From Peromyscus leucopus (Eukaryota; Chordata; Mammalia; Rodentia; Cricetidae): a stretch of DNA of 64,000 nt. The position numbers and the translations under genes are program-made. Under the pieces are notes generated by a model. That model saw only the letters and a list, made by a program, of their open reading frames with translations, did no database searches and was not told the DNA's origin. Where the stretch lies: the NCBI RefSeq assembly GCF_004664715.2, contig NC_051073.1, positions 61,179,379 to 61,243,378 on the forward strand. The letters are read 5' to 3'. Below, piece after piece: positions 35,221 through 47,749 of this stretch. How positions within the stretch are numbered: position 1 is the first letter of the stretch; each line of letters opens with the position of its first letter.

Positions 35221-35335
35221 TAGCAAGAGAGAGAGAGGGAGAGAGAGAGAGCAGAGCGAGGGAGGGAGGAGGTAGGGAGACAGGGAGGGTGGGAGGGAGG
35301 AGGAAAAATAAAGAGGAGAGAGCCGAGCGGGGCTG
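35221..35335 (+). promoter_or_regulatory. Polypurine tract with G-quadruplex motif
   Basis: More than 100 bases are almost all A and G on the plus strand: GAGAGA runs, then GGGAGG repeats. At 35283-35297 the sequence GGGAGGGTGGGAGGG has four G3 runs with one-base loops, an ideal quadruplex pattern. It lies about 380 bases upstream of the 35677 ATG, so it is likely in the core promoter or 5'UTR. Confidence 0.75.
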
Positions 35336-35462
35336 AACAATAGAGACAGGCGGACGGGCGAGGAGAGCCAGCTGCCGCTGCCGGGCACCGCGGGCGCGCA
35401 GGCAGCGGGGACCCCCCGGCCCGGGCCAGACAGCAGGCGGCCAGCGCCCGGGGAAGGGGACC

Positions 35463-35749
35463 ATGGGGGAACCGGCGGCAGGCGCCCCAGCCCGCCGCGC
35501 GCCGCCGCCTAAGGTGGCTCGGCGCTCCCCCCCGCCACAGCCCCCGCCCGCGCCCCGAGCCCCGCGGCCACCGGCTCAGTGGCCACGGCCACCGCGCCTC
35601 CGCCCCCGGGCGCCGCGCCGCCCTCGGCCCCAGGCTTCGCCGGCGCCCGGCTGCCCGCGGACGCCCTCCCCCAGTCATGAACCCCCCGGAGGGGGCAGCG
35701 GAGGAAGGGGGAGCCGCCGACTCGGACGTGGACGCCTTTTTCCGGACAG
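35463..35749 (+). other. Upstream overlapping reading frame (uORF or alternative N-terminus)
   Basis: The ATG at 35463 has an ideal context (A at -3, G at +4; accATGGGG). It is the first ATG after about 34,701. Its frame is one base off the 35677 frame and stays open to the splice donor; its TAA at 35751-35753 uses intron bases, so after splicing the frame would run into exon 2. The 95-residue product is proline/arginine-rich (for example RRSPPPQPPPAPRAPR) and looks like translated GC-rich DNA. I favour a regulatory uORF, but an alternative protein start cannot be excluded. Confidence 0.5.
35677..35749 (+). CDS. First coding exon of an unidentified gene (partial)
   Basis: The ATG at 35677 (G at -3) opens 24 codons plus one base, encoding a protein that begins MNPPEGAAEE and continues to SDVDAFFRT. 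The exon ends after 35749 at CAG|GTAAGG, a full-consensus donor, leaving the intron in phase 1. The peptide is short, acidic and alanine/glycine-rich, like many N-termini coded in CpG islands. It has no signal peptide or membrane segment. The same frame stays open upstream for at least 260 bases with no other ATG, so this is the first start in frame. I do not recognise the gene and give no symbol. No acceptor or second exon is evident in the remaining 28 kb. The acidic SDVDAFFR end looks more protein-like than the arginine/proline-rich overlapping frame. Confidence 0.65.
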
Positions 35750-38700
35750 GTAAGGTCAGGCAGGGCTCCCGGGGCTGGGGGTGAGGGCGGCCGCCTCGGA
35801 CGCGGCGTCTCGGACAAGTTTGGGGACGGCAGGCTGCCGCTGGGGCGTGCGAGTCGGAGGCGGCCCCCCGTGGTCGTCGGGGCTGGAGTTGTGGAGGTTC
35901 ACGTTGTTCTGGCCGTGCTGGCTGCGTTTTGGGGAGGGCGTGGGGGGCTGGGCGCCCCTCGGCGTTCACCCCAGTTGCGGGAGTCTGTGTTGGGGAGGCG
36001 GGAGGCGGTCCTCCCGGGCCGCCTTCTCCGGGCGATGTTGGATCACTTTGCAGCGCGCCGCTTCCAGCCCCGGGTGTCCCGGCCCCTCCCTCTGCTCCCC
36101 ACTCTCACGGTGCCTGTCTGCGGGGCTCTGGGGTCGCCCGAGGTCGGTGCCCCTTCTTCCCTCCAGGGCCCGGGGCCCTGATGTGCATAGAGGGGCAGCA
36201 GGGGTCGCGAGGCGCTCAGGCTGCAGACTGACAGGCAGGAGTCAGACGACTAGAGATCGTGCCGGGTGCGTGTGGGGAAGCAGCTTCTGGGACTTTCAAC
36301 CGGCTGGGAGGACCGTGGGCACCTTGGACTTGCTCCTTGGTCCTTGCTCCAGCTCGGGGAACCGATGAGTTTTACCTAAGAATCGCTTATTTCTGGAAGT
36401 GTGAGTTAGCTAGCGTCCCTCTCAATACACACCCACCAAATCTTTGCTTGCCTGCGGCGCGTGGAGCCTGGGTTGGCTCTCCAGCGCTTTGCGCCTCTGC
36501 ACCTCGCATGCAGTAGGTCTATCGCGGCTCTTGTTCGCTGGCTCCACCGTCCCTTCACCAGAACACACACGAATCACCCTCCTCTCCTACCACCTGTAGC
36601 CCCTGTTTCAAACGTCTCATCATCACCAAGGAGTCCCCATCTCTCCTGTACCTGTAGCTTCCTCCAGCTCGGTTGTGCAGTTCCTCAGCTCCCCCACACG
36701 TCTGCAACCATTTTGTCTGGAAATCTTTGTCCCAAGGACTCGGATAAGTTATGGATGCCCCACGCATCTGCCCTCCCTTTGGGAAAGTTGGATCAGAGGA
36801 CATGAACTGGTGAGGGGTCAGGGGTCAGGTTAGCTCTGGCGGCTTCGCATCCATTTGTTTCTGAACGCTGTTGCTTGACGCTGGAGGTCCACTCCGAGGA
36901 AGGGAGTCGAGGGCTCTTTGTGGGGGAACTTGTGGCTTTGGAAGTCAAGGCTTAATTGGCCCATATGGTCACCTCTAATTGGCCTAGAGAGGAAAGAGCT
37001 GGAGGACAGGAGTTGATGCCAGGGTCTGGGAAAGGGGAAGAGGCTCCTGTCATCCTTTCCTGCTTCCAGGGCGCAGCCTGCCCTCCCCCTCCTCCCCCAT
37101 CCCAGGAGTCAGCATTTTCACTTTCCGCCTTCCCTGCCCCTCCTTTCTCTTCTGGTCCTCGCTCCTCTCTTAAAAAGCAAAGCAGGGATTCTAAAAAGGT
37201 GCCTGACTTGAGTTTATAACCCTGAATCTAGGGGAAGGCTCTGAAAACTTAGTGACACCCAGGCACTCACCAGGAGGTCCACCAGACCCCACCTGCAGCC
37301 CAGCTTGGCCAAGCAGCTGTATTTTTTTTTTATTTTTGAACCTCTGGGGAAAAAACAAACCACTGTGTGTATGAATTCATAATCTTCCTCTCCTCACCTC
37401 TCCTCTTCCTCTTCTCCTCCCCTTTTCTTGTCTTCTTTTTGGATAGGCATTTAATTTTGTAGCTTCCAATTCTAGAGACTTGTTAGTTTATTCCTTTCCC
37501 CAGGGCCGTTCAAAAGCAATTCTTAGGTTACATTGTCTAGGCTGGTTTCAAACCACGGGGTACGAAGTGGGCCGGGGTCAGTTTCCTATGGCGGTGATGT
37601 CCTCTGACAGGGCAGCCTTGCTTGCTTCAAGGAGGTGCTGGTGGCTTCGAGGGAGGCTAGACCCCTTGTGCGCTTAGACTCAGAAGGTCTAAACCCTTCA
37701 TACACAAACCTGCAAATGATTGATGACCCGTGACAAGCTGCTAAACGGGGAGTCTAGAATAGTGCCTTCCTGCCCCATGGCCCTGTGCTCTGCCTCTTGA
37801 CCAGCACCCCACTTGCAGGCAAAGCCGAGGCCAGGGCTGGAGATTCTTAAGCCTGGAAAGACCAGGTTTCTGAACCTTCTCGATTTTGATTCGTGTCTTC
37901 TGTGGAACGTGGCTCCGTACCTGGTTGGCTGGCTGAATTATAAATGTACTCAACTGAACAACCAAGACACCATCAAACAGATTGTTCAAAGTTTCCACCA
38001 CCAGAATTATCCCCTTCTTTCTGGCGGAAAAAAATTTTACATGTACAAAGACCAGACTGGCAATTACTTTGTCAAAACTCTGGCATACTATGTCTCTAAT
38101 TAGGCATGATTTAAATAATTTAGTCAGTTTACTTGTATTGCTTACCTGCTTTCTGATTGTTTGGAGTTTTTAGTTCTCGTGACCAACTGATTAGATGAGA
38201 GTCTCCAAATCTTACTTCTTCGCACTTACGAAAGTTATAGAACCCGACCCACTCCCACACACTATCCTACAGTATAGTATGGATGGGCAAAGTCCTGATT
38301 GTCTTCCTAAGAATTCTGTTTCAAGCCTGAGAAAGTATCTCGCTGGTTTTTTATTTTAATTTAAACTTTTTTTTTTTACTGGTCATGGCTGTAAGGCAGC
38401 AGCAGGAGATAGGAAGGCTCAGGACTGGATGGGACTATTGACCCACAAGGACTTTTTAACACCTGCTAGGAATCTTCTGCTGTGGGACACAATATCCAAA
38501 GTGATTTCTGTCCTCAAGAACTTACAGATTGCTAATTAATTGATTGCTAAAGGTTAGGATGCTGTATGTTAGAGGGTCACCAGAACTAGAGAATGTGGAG
38601 CCTAGGGTGGTCTTTGAAGAGGGGGCAGGGAGATTGAGCAAAGATAAAAAGGTTGGGTTTCTGGGGAGCCTGGGCTGACTAAGGGGAAAGGGTGGGTTAG

Positions 38701-40824
38701 TAAGGACGGGAACAGGGTTGGCTAAGTATAATAGAAATAAATAAGGGAGTCTGAAACCTTCTGAAGAGGAGTTTGGATTTGATTCAAGGGAACTAGGGAC
38801 TCGTTGCCAGTGTTTGAGCAAGGACACATCATAAAGAAAGTCGTGTTTGGGAACATTAGTCTGGGGGAACTTAAGTGAAAAAAAAATAAAGATAAGATGT
38901 AGGGAGATGCAGAGGTCATCCATGACTGAGATGGAGGCTGGGAGCTTGCCTCGTATTGATGGCAGAAGGGATGGGGAGCCAGGGCTGACTCTGAGAGACA
39001 TTATTAGAGGTAGAAATGCCAGGACTTACCGACACCCAAGGATGGACGGTGTCCCAGCTGGCTGATGTGGTCTGGTTGAGGACAGTAGGCAGATGCTTTA
39101 TGTATGTATATATGAAGAACTGGATGTGGACATCTAAATGGAGTCATTTTGGAGTTGGATATGTGGACTCAAGGCATGGGTAGGAGCAGGCGTGCTGATT
39201 TGGAAGACTTGGTGTACTTGAAGCTTCCAGACGGAGGAGGTGGAGGAAGAAGGGCAAAGAGGTCTTATTTTGGAAATGGCAGAAAGGATTCTGGATCCTG
39301 GAGACCCCAGGGAGTCCATGTGAGCTCTGATGTGATGACGGGGCAGACAGGCTGAGTAGGAGGAATAGAAAAAATGAAACCCTGGGAGCTGACTTTGGAG
39401 GTACAGGATCAGAAGGGGCACTCAGGGTGGGCATTTGGGGTGGCAAGCAGGACATAGTCACTTGTAGTTTATCAGGAAGAGACAGGGTGGAACACTAGTG
39501 TCGGGAAAGGTGTTTGGGTTTTTTTTTGTCATGGGTGGTTTGGGGTGACAGAGAGCGAGCTGTGGAGAGGAAACACAGAAGACACTGCGTGGGATCGCAG
39601 AGGCAAGACAGAAGAGTAGGCGCCATAACACAACTCAGAGCTTAGCTTTGGGGAGCAAAAGAGGAATCTCTTTAAAGTGCAAAGGCAAAAGGCTAGGAAA
39701 AATGAAAAGAAGTTGATGTGAGGGATGTTCTGTGTTCAACTTTCTGTTGAACTTTGCCTTCTGCATCCAGACATTCCAACTGGAAAGATACTTTCAACTG
39801 GGCCTTGGCCAAGCTCAGCTCGGCTCTGTTTGTGTTTCCAACTCCCCAGACCACCTTCTCCTCTTCACTTCCTCAATTCTGTAAGTGGTATCTTTTCTTT
39901 CCCGGTCATGTTTAAAACTTTGGCGTTAGTTCATTTGGGGGAATTTCTCTCCTCTAACAAGCCTTGCTGCATACTCCTACATACTTAGCCTGTTGCTCAC
40001 CCTCAGGGTGACTGCCTCAGGCCAGTCCTCCATGGACACCTTTCATAGCCCCTTCTCATCCTTCAAAATCTATCCCCTCTCTACACTGTCCCCTGGGCTT
40101 ATATCACTTCCCGAAACACTCTTTTCAGCACGTTACTATCTGGTCTAGGAAACCTGCAGTAACTCCCTGGTGCCTGTGGGTCAAGTCCATACTTAGCTGT
40201 TCAGTTCCAGCCAGCTTCCCGTCCCACTGTCTTAGGGCATCTTGACTCTTATTGATTCATCCCCATCCCACTCCACAGCCTCCAAATCCAACACACTCTT
40301 CAAGATTTGCAGTTTATGACTACCTCTGTAAAACCTCTAGTATCTGTATTCTTTTCACTGCATTGGTGATATTGTATTACTGCTTAGCCTTTTCCTCTAT
40401 GTAGGACCTGCTTCCTCATTGAAATCATTTCTTTTTGGAGGTAAGTATAAAGTCTTTAAAATATTTTACAATCCATCAAAAATCCCATCTCCTTTAGAGA
40501 TAGAACAAACACGGTCCAGACATAAGCAGTTGTTGACTGTAGACGATGGGATGTGCCACTCACAGCGTCGTTTCTCAAACTTAGATAACACCTCCAGCCT
40601 GCCTGTATAAGAAAAACAAAACACTGTCAGTTCCCATCATAGAAAAGGAAGACTCTGAAATAACAACATACTCCGTATGCAGTCCTTTGAGTGAATATCA
40701 GTGCATCATCTGTACATTGCCAGGTACCTGAGAAGGGAGACATTCTCTCACCTGTTTCTGCAACTAAGGAAAATATCTCCTTTGGCATGACTCTCGACAC
40801 TTCACAAGGTAAACATGATGCCCA

Positions 40825-41252
40825 GTATCTTAGCTAGGGTTTCTGTGGCTGTGCTAGAATTTCATGACCAAAAGCAGCTTGGGCATGAAAGGGTTGATGT
40901 CAGCCTATCGTCCCAAACACAGTCCATCACGGAGGGAAAGTCAGGACAGGGAAGGAACTTGGAGGCAGAACTGAGGCAGAGGTCATAGAAGAGTGCGTAC
41001 TGGTTTGCTCCTCCTGGCTTGCTCAATTTGTTAGTACACCCCAGGAACCACCTTCTCCAAGCTGGCTGGCATTGCCTGCCCAGAGGTGGTACCACCCACA
41101 GTGGGCTGGGCCCTCCCACATTAACCATCAATCAAGAAAATGCCCTACAGACTTACCTACAGCAGAGTCCCTTTGGAGTTATTTTCGCAGTTTAGATTCC
41201 TTCTTCCAAGATGACCTGACCTTGTGTCAACTTGACATAAACTATCCAGCAT
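40825..41252 (+). repeat. Rodent interspersed repeat, family A
   Basis: The left end is 'gtatcttagctagggtttct' and the right end 'tgtgtcaacttgacataaac'. The interior is like 32570-32990 ('acagtccatcacggagggaa', 'cttggaggcagaactgaggc'). Third copy in the window. Confidence 0.6.
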
Positions 41253-41749
41253 ACTCAGCTCCAGGCTTATTGTATCTTTTAAATTCTCTCTTGCTTCCAT
41301 CAGTCATGAGTTGGACGTTTAGTCATACCCTTGTTCAGGAACTTCTGGAGGAGTATTGAGAGCACTCTGTGTTTCTGGAGAGAGGATATTGTATTTTAGG
41401 TAGGTGATGTCTACATTAATCTATTTCGGAATATATTGATGGCATCCAGGTCTACCTCTGTAAGGTTGTGGAGGCCAGACTTCATCCTTGGATCACTGGC
41501 TGCCAGTGAGATGGTTCTTGGCAGTTCTGTCCAGCTGTATGTGATAGTCCTTTACGGAAAGAGAGGAGGCATTGCGGTAAACTAGAGCTACAGAAATAAA
41601 TGATGTTACAAGTATGAAAACTTCCTGCTTGTGAATCTCTGACCCAGAGCAAATGAACTAGGGGTTCTCCTTAGACTTTTGAGAACAAATACTTTTCAGA
41701 GTTCCTCCTGGTTGCACTTGGCTTTTATATCTAGAGTTGGGCCATATAG

Positions 41750-41925
41750 GGATAGCACAGGAGTAATCCTGCCCCCCATCCCAGAGAACATTTGACAATA
41801 TCTGGAGAGTTTTTTTTTTGCAGGGGGGGGAGGGTTTGGCACAACTCATGGAACAGTTTGCTAATTGGTAGACAGCGCTAGAGTGCTGCTAAATATCTTA
41901 CAGTGCACAGGAAAGAATTACCCCA
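41750..41925. mobile_element. Possible old DNA transposon relic
   Basis: 'atttgacaatatctggagag', 'agtgctgctaaatatcttac' and 'agtgcacaggaaagaattac' resemble a common mammalian non-autonomous DNA transposon. Weak match, edges uncertain. Confidence 0.4.
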
Positions 41926-41984
41926 TCAAAACCTGTCAACAGTACTTACTGGCGGGGGAACCCTGGACTAGCCAGAAGACCATG

Positions 41985-42105
41985 CGCCTGGGATCAGATA
42001 AGCGCAGCACTAACTGGGGGTTTGCTCTTGGGTAAATTACTTGCTAATGCTCATCTTCAGGAATTCTGGAAAAATGGGACTAATAAAGCTTGTTTTACAG
42101 TTTCG
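41985..42105 (+). mobile_element. MIR fragment
   Basis: 'tttgctcttgggtaaattac' followed by 'tcatcttcaggaattctgg' and 'aaaaatgggactaataaagc' follows the MIR core order. Diverged. Confidence 0.5.
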
Positions 42106-42419
42106 GAAGCTTAAGTTCAGAAGGCCGACTCTGGGTCTCAGCGCTCCTCCCTTCAGTCACTTGTTTGACAAATCCGTAGTGAGTGTCTGCTGCAGTCATA
42201 CACTGTGGAAGTATATAAAACCATTAAAGGAAAGACTATAGAGCAGGAAGGGAGATGGATGTAAATATAAATATACTCCCTCTGGGAGCACTCGGGCTTA
42301 ATGGGCTGAAAGGGGAGAAAAAGTCTGTGAAGGAAGGTCATGCGTGAGAGCAGGAAGGCGATACTCCCTTTTGCTCCCTACTTACTGAATGACGTGTACA
42401 CGTGACTTTGACATCTACA

Positions 42420-42540
42420 TAGGAAGGGGATAATAATCTCTTCAACCCCCGTTCCCTTATAGAATTGTTGAGAGATTCAAATAAGATACAGTAAAAGGTC
42501 TTCGTAAGTTGCACAATGCTATCCAAATACCTGCAGATAG
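42420..42540 (+). mobile_element. MIR 3' part
   Basis: 'ccttatagaattgttgagag' then 'attcaaataagatacagtaa' and 'aatgctatccaaata' matches the MIR 3' consensus order. Confidence 0.5.
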
Positions 42541-44544
42541 CTATTTCAAATGGAGCGTTCTATTTCTCTAAGTGCCTTTTCCGACAAGTAGTATCTTATT
42601 TAATCTCACCTCCACAGGATCGTTCAGTCGGGGAGGAGAGATGATCCTAATCATTCTTCCTCCCCAAGGGGACTGGGTGGGCCATCCTATTACAACAGGT
42701 CAGGGCACTTCTGTTTTTAACTCATGCACAGAGGAGTAAATGTACCAGCCCCCTGCAGCCCCTTCCCAGGCCCTGAGCCACATGGCCCCATGCCACTGGC
42801 TGGAGTCTGGTGAGAGCAGGCTGGCTTGCTTCTGCCGAGCCTCAGGTGGTTGCAGAGAGTCGGCCCCTTCTCTGTTTGTAGTTCACACTCTTCCTGCCTC
42901 CCCTTTGTGTGGATGGCTGGCGGTAAAATAACTAGGAAATGACTGACAGCCATAGAGTTGTTGGATCAATAGAGCCGCTTGAAATCGTGTGTGCTGGGGA
43001 GCGAGGGAACAGAAAGTATCTGCTGGGAGGACAGAGGCATTCATTCAGGAAAGTGAAGAAGCAACTTGGAGAATTAGCTTTGTCTCCTCCCCTTCCGCCC
43101 CCATAGCATTATTAGAAGTGAGCCAGGTACTTGCTGGGGAACATGGGTACCAGGAATAAACAAGCAAAGCAGTGGAAAGTGGTGGGATGATCTGTATAGT
43201 TATGGGAGTGGGTCTGTCTTCAGCTGGGAGGAAGGATTTGGAGGGAAATCTAGGCAGTGTTGCATTCCCGGGCTGAACAGTGAGTAGGGGACATGAACAT
43301 TCGTGCTCGATTGGCAACAGTTGTCGTCCAGTCTTTGTGACCCAGAGGATGCAGGTAGAGGGTCAATGGGAATTGAGACTGCGAAGTGGGTGGGCACCCC
43401 ATTGATTGACTAAATGTTTTAATTCATGAATTAAAGCATGGATGTTTTGAATGAAAGGTCAATGACTTGGATCTTTCTGCAGTTGTTTGGGGGCGTTTGT
43501 GGATTTCTCTGAACATGGGCAGTGGTGTGATGAGGAACGTGAATTCGAGAGCCCTGTGAGGTTTCTCTTAAAATGGAGAAAGAGGCTTCGGGTTGGGGAA
43601 AGATAGATCATTGTGGTATCATAGGAGGGTCTGAACTTGAGACACTGGGGTGGACATGGGAAGAAGGTGATTTTGTGGAGGTTGAGCCTACAGGACCTGA
43701 CAAGTCGGATGTGAGGTGTCAAGGAGGTTGGAAAAAGCTTAGAGACTCAGTGACTGGGGGGGGGGTGATGATAGAGGTACTCTTGGTGAAAACCAGGAGT
43801 TGAGAGGAGAGGAAGCAGCTGTGAGGACCAGGAGGAGAGGGAGGATTTGGGGAAATTGCTTGGGACATGTTACATTTCAGGTGCCAGTGCACAGCTAAAG
43901 GAAGTGTCGATTCAGTAGGCGAATATCGAAGGGAGTCTGGAGCCTTGGAGGGAGGCCAGAGTCGGAAATATAGATTTGGGAGATATCTGAAAGAAGTTGT
44001 GGCTGGAGCTATCAGAATAGATGAGATAATAAATGAAAAGCTTACACAGACGTGAGGGCAGAAGGCCAAGGGCAGAACTGCAGATTGGAGTGAAGGGCTG
44101 GAAGAGAACCAGGAGAGCAACGCTTAGAGGAAAAGCAGGTGATGCCGGGAGGCTGGAGGAAATGGGACTGATTCTGCAGCCAGGGAGACAGACCAGGGGT
44201 GACTTGTGAAATGAGTTTCAATCCTGGCTGGGGAGGTGGAATTAAAATGGCAAGGGGAATGGAGAGCCAGTGACTGGGAGGAAGTGGTGGGAGTGCATAG
44301 AGATGACTCTTTGGAAAGGTTTGGCTGTGAAGGGAAGGTTAAAAATAGTGACGTAGTTGGAGATGGGAGAAGACATGAGGGGAGGCTTATTTTAGGGAAG
44401 GAAGATATGTGACTACCTGGGGGGGAGGAAGAGGGAGAAGGCACGCCAGAGGTAGAGAATGAGTGTTTGGGAAAAGAGAAGAGAAAATCCATCCAGCGTG
44501 AGCCGGGATAGGTTTTGTGTTGTATGGCCTCTAACTTAGGGCCC

Positions 44545-44597
44545 CAGGTGTTCTGGACAAGCACTCTCTATCACTCAGCTAAATCCCCAGCTTCAGC
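44545..44597 (-). mobile_element. ID/B4 fragment (minus strand)
   Basis: 'ggacaagcactctctatcac' followed by 'tcagctaaatccccagctt' is a reversed tRNA-Ala-type ID head; no tail is recognised. Confidence 0.6.
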
Positions 44598-45409
44598 ATG
44601 AAGGGGTGGACCTCAAGATCAGCTGAGGGGTCGCCTGGGTCCACGGGAGGATGCTTCTTTCTTAGGGACCAGAAGGAAGGCAGACCTCAGTAAAGTCACT
44701 GGTTAACCAGGACCCAAAGACACAAGGTGCCTGGTCAACAGTTCCTGTATAAAGAATCTCTCTCTCTCTCTTGCAGGGGTCAGGGATGAGTAATCTCTGA
44801 AGTGGGTGGTCTGGATGAAGTGACCCTCTGAGGCCCTTGTACAGAAAAACTGGGATGCAAGGCCTGGAAATCCAAAATTAGCACTCCTGAAGTGGATCTG
44901 TGCTACACTAGTGAGCTCTGCAGAATCACCTTCTATGGGAAATGAGCCAGCGAGGCAAGTGGTGGATCGGGGAGTGAGGAGTGCAGAATGGGAGTTGACT
45001 CAGGCTAGGTCCTGGGTAGACTCCTGTAGAGGGTCGGGCCTTGGCCACCAGGGGATGGCACCAGTCAGAGCTGGTGTCTGTTTCATGATGTTCCCGTTTC
45101 CTAAAGGCCCAGGTGACCTAGAAGGAAGCAGATGCAGAGCAGGGATCACAGCAGTACTCCACACACAAGAAGGAATATGTCACACCCTTGTTGTTGTCCC
45201 CAAAGTGCTCCCTCTAACTCTGTTTGTGGGTATATAGAACATTTGGCAATTACAGTCACATTATAAATAGTCATATCATTCACGTTGCTAGCAATATAAC
45301 ATGGTTATATGTATGACTAGTTTGACTATATTACATATATAACATTATTGTATTGCTGGCCAGATGAATCCCTTTCTATTCCAAATTATGAATATTGTGA
45401 CATTTAGTA

Positions 45410-45530
45410 GGCCCCTCCTTCCCTCCCTCCTTCCCCTCTCCTTCCCTCTCCCTCCCAGCCTCTCTCCTTTTCTCCTTCTTTTCCTCCCTCCTTCCTGCCC
45501 TTCCTGTATCTCTATTTCTTTCCTTCCTCT
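45410..45530. repeat. Pyrimidine-rich (CCTT/CCCT)n tract
   Basis: About 120 bases are nearly all C and T on the plus strand. No gene evidence; the frame across it encodes only P/S/L/F. Confidence 0.9.
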
Positions 45531-47749
45531 ACTGTGTAGAGGTAGGTAGGGATATTATTTTTAAATGTGGTGTTGCATTTATTTCAGGCACAACATGCAG
45601 GGACAAGGGCTGTGGTTAAAATCTCCACTTTTTACACAGTCCAGGGACAGTGAGCATCAAGGGGAGCGGGTGGCAGGCACACAGTATTGCGTTGGCAGCT
45701 GGACAGTGAGCCTAGAAGGGGTCTTGGAGGCTGACAGATGGTTAATTGGATGTGACAAAGGGGGCTGAGAGGGAGGGGTCTAGAGCTCCTGTGGGGTTTC
45801 CATCTCTGTCTACTTACTGTTCTGGAAAGGAGGGTGTGGGCAGGGAGGAGCTCTCATCAACAGTTGGAGCAGGAGATTGGCAGGACCCCCTGTCGGGATT
45901 GTGGCTATTGAAGATGCTCCGTTGGATTAATGCCACAGCTCTAGAGGAGAGGGAAAGCTCACGATTCCCAGCCTCCTCCTGGTACCCCAGCGCACTGGCA
46001 CAAGGCAGGCTCAGATACTGGGGCCTGAGGAGATGCCTGACCAAGTGTTGGATCAGTGCGGTTTCTGGGATGATGGCGTATCATGTGTGACAGTGCAGGG
46101 GATCAGCAGCCTCACCTGGATGTGTGTGGAGAGGGCTCACTGAACAGGGGTCACCTGGGTTTAAATGGATGAGAAGATGGTAAAAATGAACACAGTGACT
46201 ACAGACAGCCATTCAGGGAGTCTGGTGGTGAAAGCAAAGAAAAAACTTAAATGGTACCAAAAGGACATTTTTGGGAGCACTTTGTAGTATTATATATTTT
46301 TTAATTACAAGTGTGTGAAATTTTAGACTTATATGTGTGATTTTATGTGTACATATAAACTTTAGTAAAATATTTTAATGGGTTATCAGGTCTACTGAGG
46401 TGGTCTTTTTTTAAATTTTTTTTTTTTTTGAAAGTAGAAAACCTTTGAATGTTTGAAAAAGACACAGGAGGAGACAGTATGGTTCAGGTAGGGCCTGAAC
46501 ATGTTAAAAGGTAGAAATGCCTGTGGAGAGGGCATCAGGATGGGTGTCAGCTTCCATAGCAACCAGAAAAGGATGAGATTCCTGGGCAAAGACACTAACT
46601 CTGGAAGGGATGGTGACCACTTCTGTGGATATGTGGAGGTCTAGGTGGTTTCCTGGCCAGAGGCTAGAGCTGTTATTAAGCTGACTTGCACTGTGTTTGT
46701 GCATGAGAACTAAGATCCAGCACCGAGAGACACTGGGGCTTGGGAAGAGAGGGACCAGACTGGGCATATTCTCTGGAGAGTGAATGAGAATTGCATAAAC
46801 AGATGATCTCTCCAGTGAGGTCAGAGTGGACCAGTATTCCAGGGTTCTGCAGCTGATCAATTCTGTGAGTTCTGAGTTGGGAATGAAAATAGGATTCCTG
46901 TGTCTCTGGTTGGTGTTTTGGACAAGAAGTCTGGAGTGGGAATAAGGTTTATAGGAGACTTGTTTGGACACCAGTGTTATCACAAATCCTTATAGAAACT
47001 GATGGCTCTGAGACCTTATGGAGGTCTTAGCTTGGAAAATGTTCATGTCTGTATTCTGTAGCAGTACTGTACATACATTTTGCTTTGAACTTTTCTGTAT
47101 TTTCAACACCCATCTGAGTGCCTCACAGATAATAGTTGCTTTAACTATTATTTGTTAGCCTGATTTTTCTTTTTCTTTTTCTAAAGCTAATTATTGGTGT
47201 GTATGCCATTTGGGAGTTACTCAATACTGTGCAAAGGAAATAAAAGTCATTTTTGTGGACAGGCAATTCTACCTTAAACAAAAAGACTGCTAAAATCAAC
47301 ACTGGAATGTAGCTATTTGTTGAGTCTGAATTAGTCAGAGGGGATCCTTTGTAACACTTGGTTATAAATATCCACAACTTTCATAAGCACTGGAAAAGTA
47401 AATAGAGATGCATTCTATTTTTTTTTTTTTTGAAAACCCCAGTAGGAAAGTGCAAATGTGCAAACGGACCCACTTGTCAGTACTGAGCGAATGACTAGTG
47501 TTATTCCACCAGTTGCTGAGAGAGCTGCTAAACACACTAAACAGCTCATGGTTCTTTTCCTTGAATAGTTAATGGTCTTGGATTAGGGGGAAAATGGCCA
47601 GAGGTCAACCAGAAAGGGGATTTCATGGATGCATTAATTCATATTATATGTTTTTACTGTTATTAAGTTAAACAAATTTAAATAGGAAGATAAAGGTTCA
47701 TTTAGAAAGATCAGTCTTAAGGTATCCTTTTATAGAACACTTAGGTTTT

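Larger units (their letters stand above)
34750..36200 (+). promoter_or_regulatory. CpG-island promoter
   Basis: A sharp switch to very GC-rich, CpG-dense sequence, densest at 34800-35700, in a window that is otherwise CpG-poor. A GC box (gtggggcggg) lies at 34811-34820. I see no TATA box at a sensible distance. The island encloses exon 1 and its donor site, the usual design of a broadly expressed or developmental mammalian promoter with scattered starts. The transcription start cannot be fixed from sequence; it is probably between 34.8 and 35.4 kb. Confidence 0.85.

Noticed and set aside
34811..35969. Several long frames on both strands of the CpG island (up to 288 codons)
   Set aside because: GC-rich DNA has few stop codons, so long frames on both strands are expected. 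They are low-complexity P/R/A/S sequences crossing the splice donor. Only the 35677 and 35463 frames are kept as candidates.
37813..38103. 96-codon plus-strand frame considered as an internal exon
   Set aside because: No good acceptor or donor pair at its edges and no recognisable domain; composition like surrounding intron.
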